Shown here: positions 63,677 to 64,000 of the stretch, piece by piece
How positions within the stretch are numbered: the first letter of the stretch is position 1
How the letters are laid out: each line of letters begins with the position of its first letter
Assembly (NCBI GenBank): GCA_016180645.1
Contig: JACPAV010000024.1
Span: 62,001 to 126,000, forward strand
DNA length: 64,000 nt
DNA from: Nitrospirota bacterium
Lineage (GTDB): Bacteria > JACPQY01
Reading direction: 5' to 3'
The notes under the pieces: model-generated
Seen by the model: only the letters and a program-made list of their open reading frames with translations
What the model was told of the DNA's origin: nothing
Databases searched by the model: none
Position numbers and translations under genes: made by a program

Positions 63677-63779
63677 TATTGTTCCGGCTCATGATCGAGA
63701 AGAAACCCAAGAGGAGAAGCATTCCGCCCCCCACGACGCAGCAAGCCAACCCTCCGCCGGACAGTGCTTCGAGATTCAT
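63651..63779 (-). CDS. Small single-TM protein with a CC pair (42 aa)
   Basis: ATG 63779 follows GGGGGTGA with 5 nt between. The product MNLEALSGGGLACCVVGGGM continues LLLLGFFSIMSRNN, a single membrane helix with two adjacent Cys at its start, resembling the CC-bearing helices of mercury/copper membrane proteins such as MerF. Its end overlaps the CopZ-like gene, so translation is probably coupled. It heads the visible part of the metal cluster. Confidence 0.6.
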   Translation of the reverse strand: MNLEALSGGGLACCVVGGGMLLLLGFFSIMSRNNSGDRHGES

Positions 63780-63789
63780 GAGCGTTCAC

Positions 63790-63922
63790 CCCCGCCCCTA
63801 CCCTCGTCCTTCAAGGGGGAGGAGGTAGGCGCAGGCTTTATGCCTGCGTCTGAAGACGCACCCATAAAGGGTGCGGCTACCATCCCTTCCCCCCTTGCGG
63901 GGGAAGGGGAGGATGAGGGGTC
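63790..63922. repeat. Composite repeat containing a REPIN
   Basis: A GTAG-type REPIN (63825-63880, GTAGGCGCAGGC ... GCGGCTAC, the reverse orientation of the 5204 copy) is set inside a second inverted repeat: CCTCGTCCTTCAAGGGGGAGGA on the left side and CTTCCCCC...GGGGGAAGGGGAGGATGAGGGG on the right. No gene is seen in 63780-63930. Confidence 0.65.
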
Positions 63923-63930
63923 CTGAACAG

Positions 63931-64000
63931 TTACCAAGATTCACGTCGGCCCCTCAACTTGCGCAACAGGAAAGCTTGGTTACGTCCCGCTTGAACGAGA
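63931..64000 (-). CDS. Possible C-terminus of a gene starting beyond the window
   Basis: One minus-strand frame is open from the window edge to a TAA at 63931 and reads LVQAGRNQAFLLRKL then RGRRESW. It is basic and helical, as at the end of many small regulators, but only 22 codons are visible and the family cannot be judged. Confidence 0.2.
   Translation of the reverse strand, partial: LVQAGRNQAFLLRKLRGRRESW

Overview
The window is GC-rich bacterial DNA from a Gram-negative, probably deltaproteobacterial-grade or related uncultivated lineage. It carries many lipoproteins (LLAGC/LLAAC-type lipoboxes), outer-membrane barrels, Pal and CpoB, a sigma-54 activator fused to a Ser/Thr kinase, and large Ig/FG-GAP/PKD/RCC1 surface proteins of the kind common in Myxococcota and neighbouring candidate phyla. 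The exact lineage cannot be fixed from the sequence alone.

Layout. 1-6946: three tandem Ig-like/FnIII/FG-GAP proteins, the first truncated by the window edge. 6977-8218: an FHA and metallo-beta-lactamase-fold pair on the minus strand. 8578-19443: a 3621-residue lipoprotein with two subtilisin domains, 12 PKD domains and four PQQ-like propellers. 19444-24979: an accessory stretch with a MITE-like element, duplicated REPINs, a tRNA-Leu fragment, a broken DUF3800 gene, an intact tRNA-Leu(UAA), a PemK-type toxin-antitoxin pair and a DUF4062 protein. 25189-27844: an aldo/keto reductase homologue, a methyltransferase and an SDR. 27947-28071: an unlinked 5S rRNA with its own promoter. 28156-33459: the kinase/AAA/TPR/GAF/sigma-54 activator. 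34021-38559: a lipoprotein with Ig domains and 14 RCC1 repeats. 38682-44947: a four-gene Nxr/pNar/Ebd-type molybdoenzyme operon. 45265-47873: an ABC ATPase-PilZ fusion and an EAL protein. 47928-55198: a housekeeping run rarA, fpg, pal, cpoB, tsaD, rsmA and a FadL-like barrel. 55275-60202: a membrane-bound Fis-type regulator, a truncated PaaK-like ligase and a REC-HK-REC sensor. 60335-64000: a leftward metal-handling cluster.

The two most notable signals are these. (1) At 61280-61801 a periplasmic MerP-like heavy-metal-associated (HMA) domain has an in-frame TGA exactly where the first Cys of GMTCxxC belongs, followed 22 nt later by a bacterial SECIS-like hairpin; it is probably a selenoprotein. 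(2) A family of GTAG-type palindromic repeats (REPINs) is scattered through the window, and two copies lie in frame inside Ig-like domains of two different surface lipoproteins, adding 18 codons; two other repeat families appear to have entered the same reading frame in the RCC1 lipoprotein.

Regulation. CRP-like TGTGA-N6-TCAC sites precede the giant protease lipoprotein, the kinase/RCC1 divergent pair and the EAL gene, suggesting one regulator may coordinate surface proteins with c-di-GMP signalling. The EAL gene has a consensus promoter so close to its ATG that a leaderless transcript is predicted.
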